Below, one piece after another: positions 63,070-64,000 of a DNA stretch of 64,000 nucleotides. The DNA is from Clostridium estertheticum subsp. estertheticum. GTDB taxonomy: Bacteria > Bacillota > Clostridia > Clostridiales > Clostridiaceae. Under the pieces are notes generated by a model that was not told the DNA's origin, ran no database searches, and was given only the letters and a program-made list of their open reading frames with translations. Location of the stretch: positions 2,037,001-2,101,000 of the forward strand of contig NZ_CP015756.1 in the NCBI RefSeq assembly GCF_001877035.1, in the 5' to 3' direction. Positions within the stretch are counted from its first letter, which is position 1. Each line of letters begins with the position of its first letter. A program made the translations under genes and the position numbers.

Positions 63070-64000
63070 TTAACTATTAACCGCGATTTCATTAATTTCT
63101 TTTATATAGTCACTCGCTTTTATAGGGTTAAATTGGCCCTCCCATTTGGATATAACAACGCAAGCAAGTGAATTGCCAACTACATTGACTGCAGTTCTTG
63201 CCATATCTAAAATACGATCTATACCGGCTATGAATGCTAGTCCCTCTATTGGAATTCCCACAGAACCTAATGTAGCTAGTAGTACTACAAAAGATACCCC
63301 TGGAACACCTGCTATGCCTTTTGAAGTAACCATTAATACAACCATTAGATTGATCTGAGTAAGTAGCGGTAAATGAATACCATATAGCTGAGCAATGAAA
63401 AGTGCTGCTATTGCTTGGTATAAAGTTGATCCATCTAAATTAAAAGAATACCCTGTTGGTATAACAAAAGATGCTATTGCTTTTGGGCAACCGAATTTTT
63501 CCATCTTCTCCATAAGTTTAGGTAAAACTGCTTCAGAACTTGCAGTACTATACGCAAGGATTAATTCATCTTTTAAAAGTTTTATGAAGGCAAATATATT
63601 TATCTTAACTGCTTTAGCTACCAGTCCTAATACAACAATTACAAAAAATATCATTGCACCATAAGTTGTTATAGCCAATTTGCCAAGTGGAATTAAAGCA
63701 GCAAGACCAAATTTTGAAACTGTTATGCCAATTAGAGCAAACACACCAAATGGTGCAGTCTTCATTATTTGATTAGTTACCCAGAACATTGCTTGTGCAA
63801 CCCCTTCAAAAAAGCGAAGGACTGGTTTTCCTTTTTCTCCAATTGCGCCGATTCCTAAACCAAACATAATTGAAAAGAATATAATTGATAACATATCTCC
63901 ATTACCTAAGGATGCAAAAATATTTGTTGGGACAATATTTACAAAGGTATCAGCGAAACTATGATGTTGAACAGTTGATGCAGTATCTACATAACTTGAA
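63070..64000 (-). CDS. Dicarboxylate/amino acid:cation symporter, partial (5' end outside the window)
   Basis: The frame is open from the window edge (minus strand) through to TAA at 63070, about 310 residues. The visible part has PTNIFASLGNGDMLSIIFFS, VIPTGYSFNLDGSTLY, GIAGVPGVSFVVLLATLG and ARTAVNVVGNSLACVVIS, the conserved re-entrant loop and substrate-binding motifs of the GltP/GltT/DctA family. It imports glutamate, aspartate or C4-dicarboxylates with sodium or protons. The first internal ATG at 63894 is not the real start. Confidence 0.9.
   Translation of the reverse strand, partial: SSYVDTASTVQHHSFADTFVNIVPTNIFASLGNGDMLSIIFFSIMFGLGIGAIGEKGKPVLRFFEGVAQAMFWVTNQIMKTAPFGVFALIGITVSKFGLAALIPLGKLAITTYGAMIFFVIVVLGLVAKAVKINIFAFIKLLKDELILAYSTASSEAVLPKLMEKMEKFGCPKAIASFVIPTGYSFNLDGSTLYQAIAALFIAQLYGIHLPLLTQINLMVVLMVTSKGIAGVPGVSFVVLLATLGSVGIPIEGLAFIAGIDRILDMARTAVNVVGNSLACVVISKWEGQFNPIKASDYIKEINEIAVNS

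Overview
The window reads as chromosomal DNA of a low-GC, anaerobic, motile Firmicute, most likely a Clostridium sensu stricto species. The support is the strongly AT-rich composition, purine-rich Shine-Dalgarno sites of the AGGAGG/GGGGG type, frequent TTG and GTG starts, a pyruvate:ferredoxin oxidoreductase, a rubrerythrin-like protein, RNase J, a dlt operon and a T-box leader. I see no rRNA, tRNA, CRISPR array, insertion sequence or prophage. The species assignment is inference.

Layout. 1-330: the tail of a polysaccharide deacetylase. 538-4612 (minus): a complete dltABCD operon for D-alanylation of teichoic acid, divergent from a small HEPN-like gene. 5603-7362 (minus): a MarR regulator and a membrane/cytidylate-kinase-like fusion whose base use differs from its surroundings. 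7604-9592: an orphan chemoreceptor. 9968-15144: natAB exporter, putP symporter, an ankyrin protein and an AraC regulator. 15333-18864: a heterodimeric ABC exporter with one degenerate ATP site. 19240-21555: a KASIII-like enzyme lacking two of three catalytic residues, a small protein of unknown function, and an isolated flagellin. 22000-23801: a three-gene unit of a Ser-rich anchored protein, a Cys-cluster protein and a PspA homologue. 24025-28685: nitroreductase, a 1.1-kb region that looks empty but holds two tiny membrane-protein ORFs around a structured RNA (minus strand), and lacZ. 28931-32655: an ABC exporter, a ClpP-like protease and a VOC protein. 32885-35056: a LytTR/GHKL two-component system bracketed by two 33-bp near-identical repeats, with a 14-codon upstream ORF. 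35647-45276: a compact chemosensory operon cheY-mcp-cheA-cheW-mcp-cheR-cheB. 45326-49206: promoter, T-box, ilvB, ilvN and citrate synthase. 49352-56794: metallophosphoesterase, ferritin-like protein, speE, amino acid permease, YhaM-type nuclease, RNase J and a small protein. 56964-59113: thrB with an overlapping 17-aa upstream ORF, and an orphan DegT aminotransferase. 59449-62973: PFOR. 63070-64000: a dicarboxylate/glutamate symporter cut by the window end.

How the genes work together. The che operon is a self-contained signalling module: two receptors share a nearly identical signalling tip and a conserved aromatic C-terminal tail next to a co-encoded CheR. The ilvB-ilvN-citrate synthase unit sits behind one T-box, so branched-chain amino acid supply and entry of acetyl-CoA into citrate may share one amino-acid signal. 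The dlt operon and the PspA unit both concern the cell envelope.

The best candidates for undescribed biology are the PspA/Cys-cluster/Ser-rich unit, the repeat-bracketed two-component cassette with its micro-ORF, and the pair of tiny membrane proteins around a structured RNA. Functions are assigned from motifs read by eye; no database or folding program was run.
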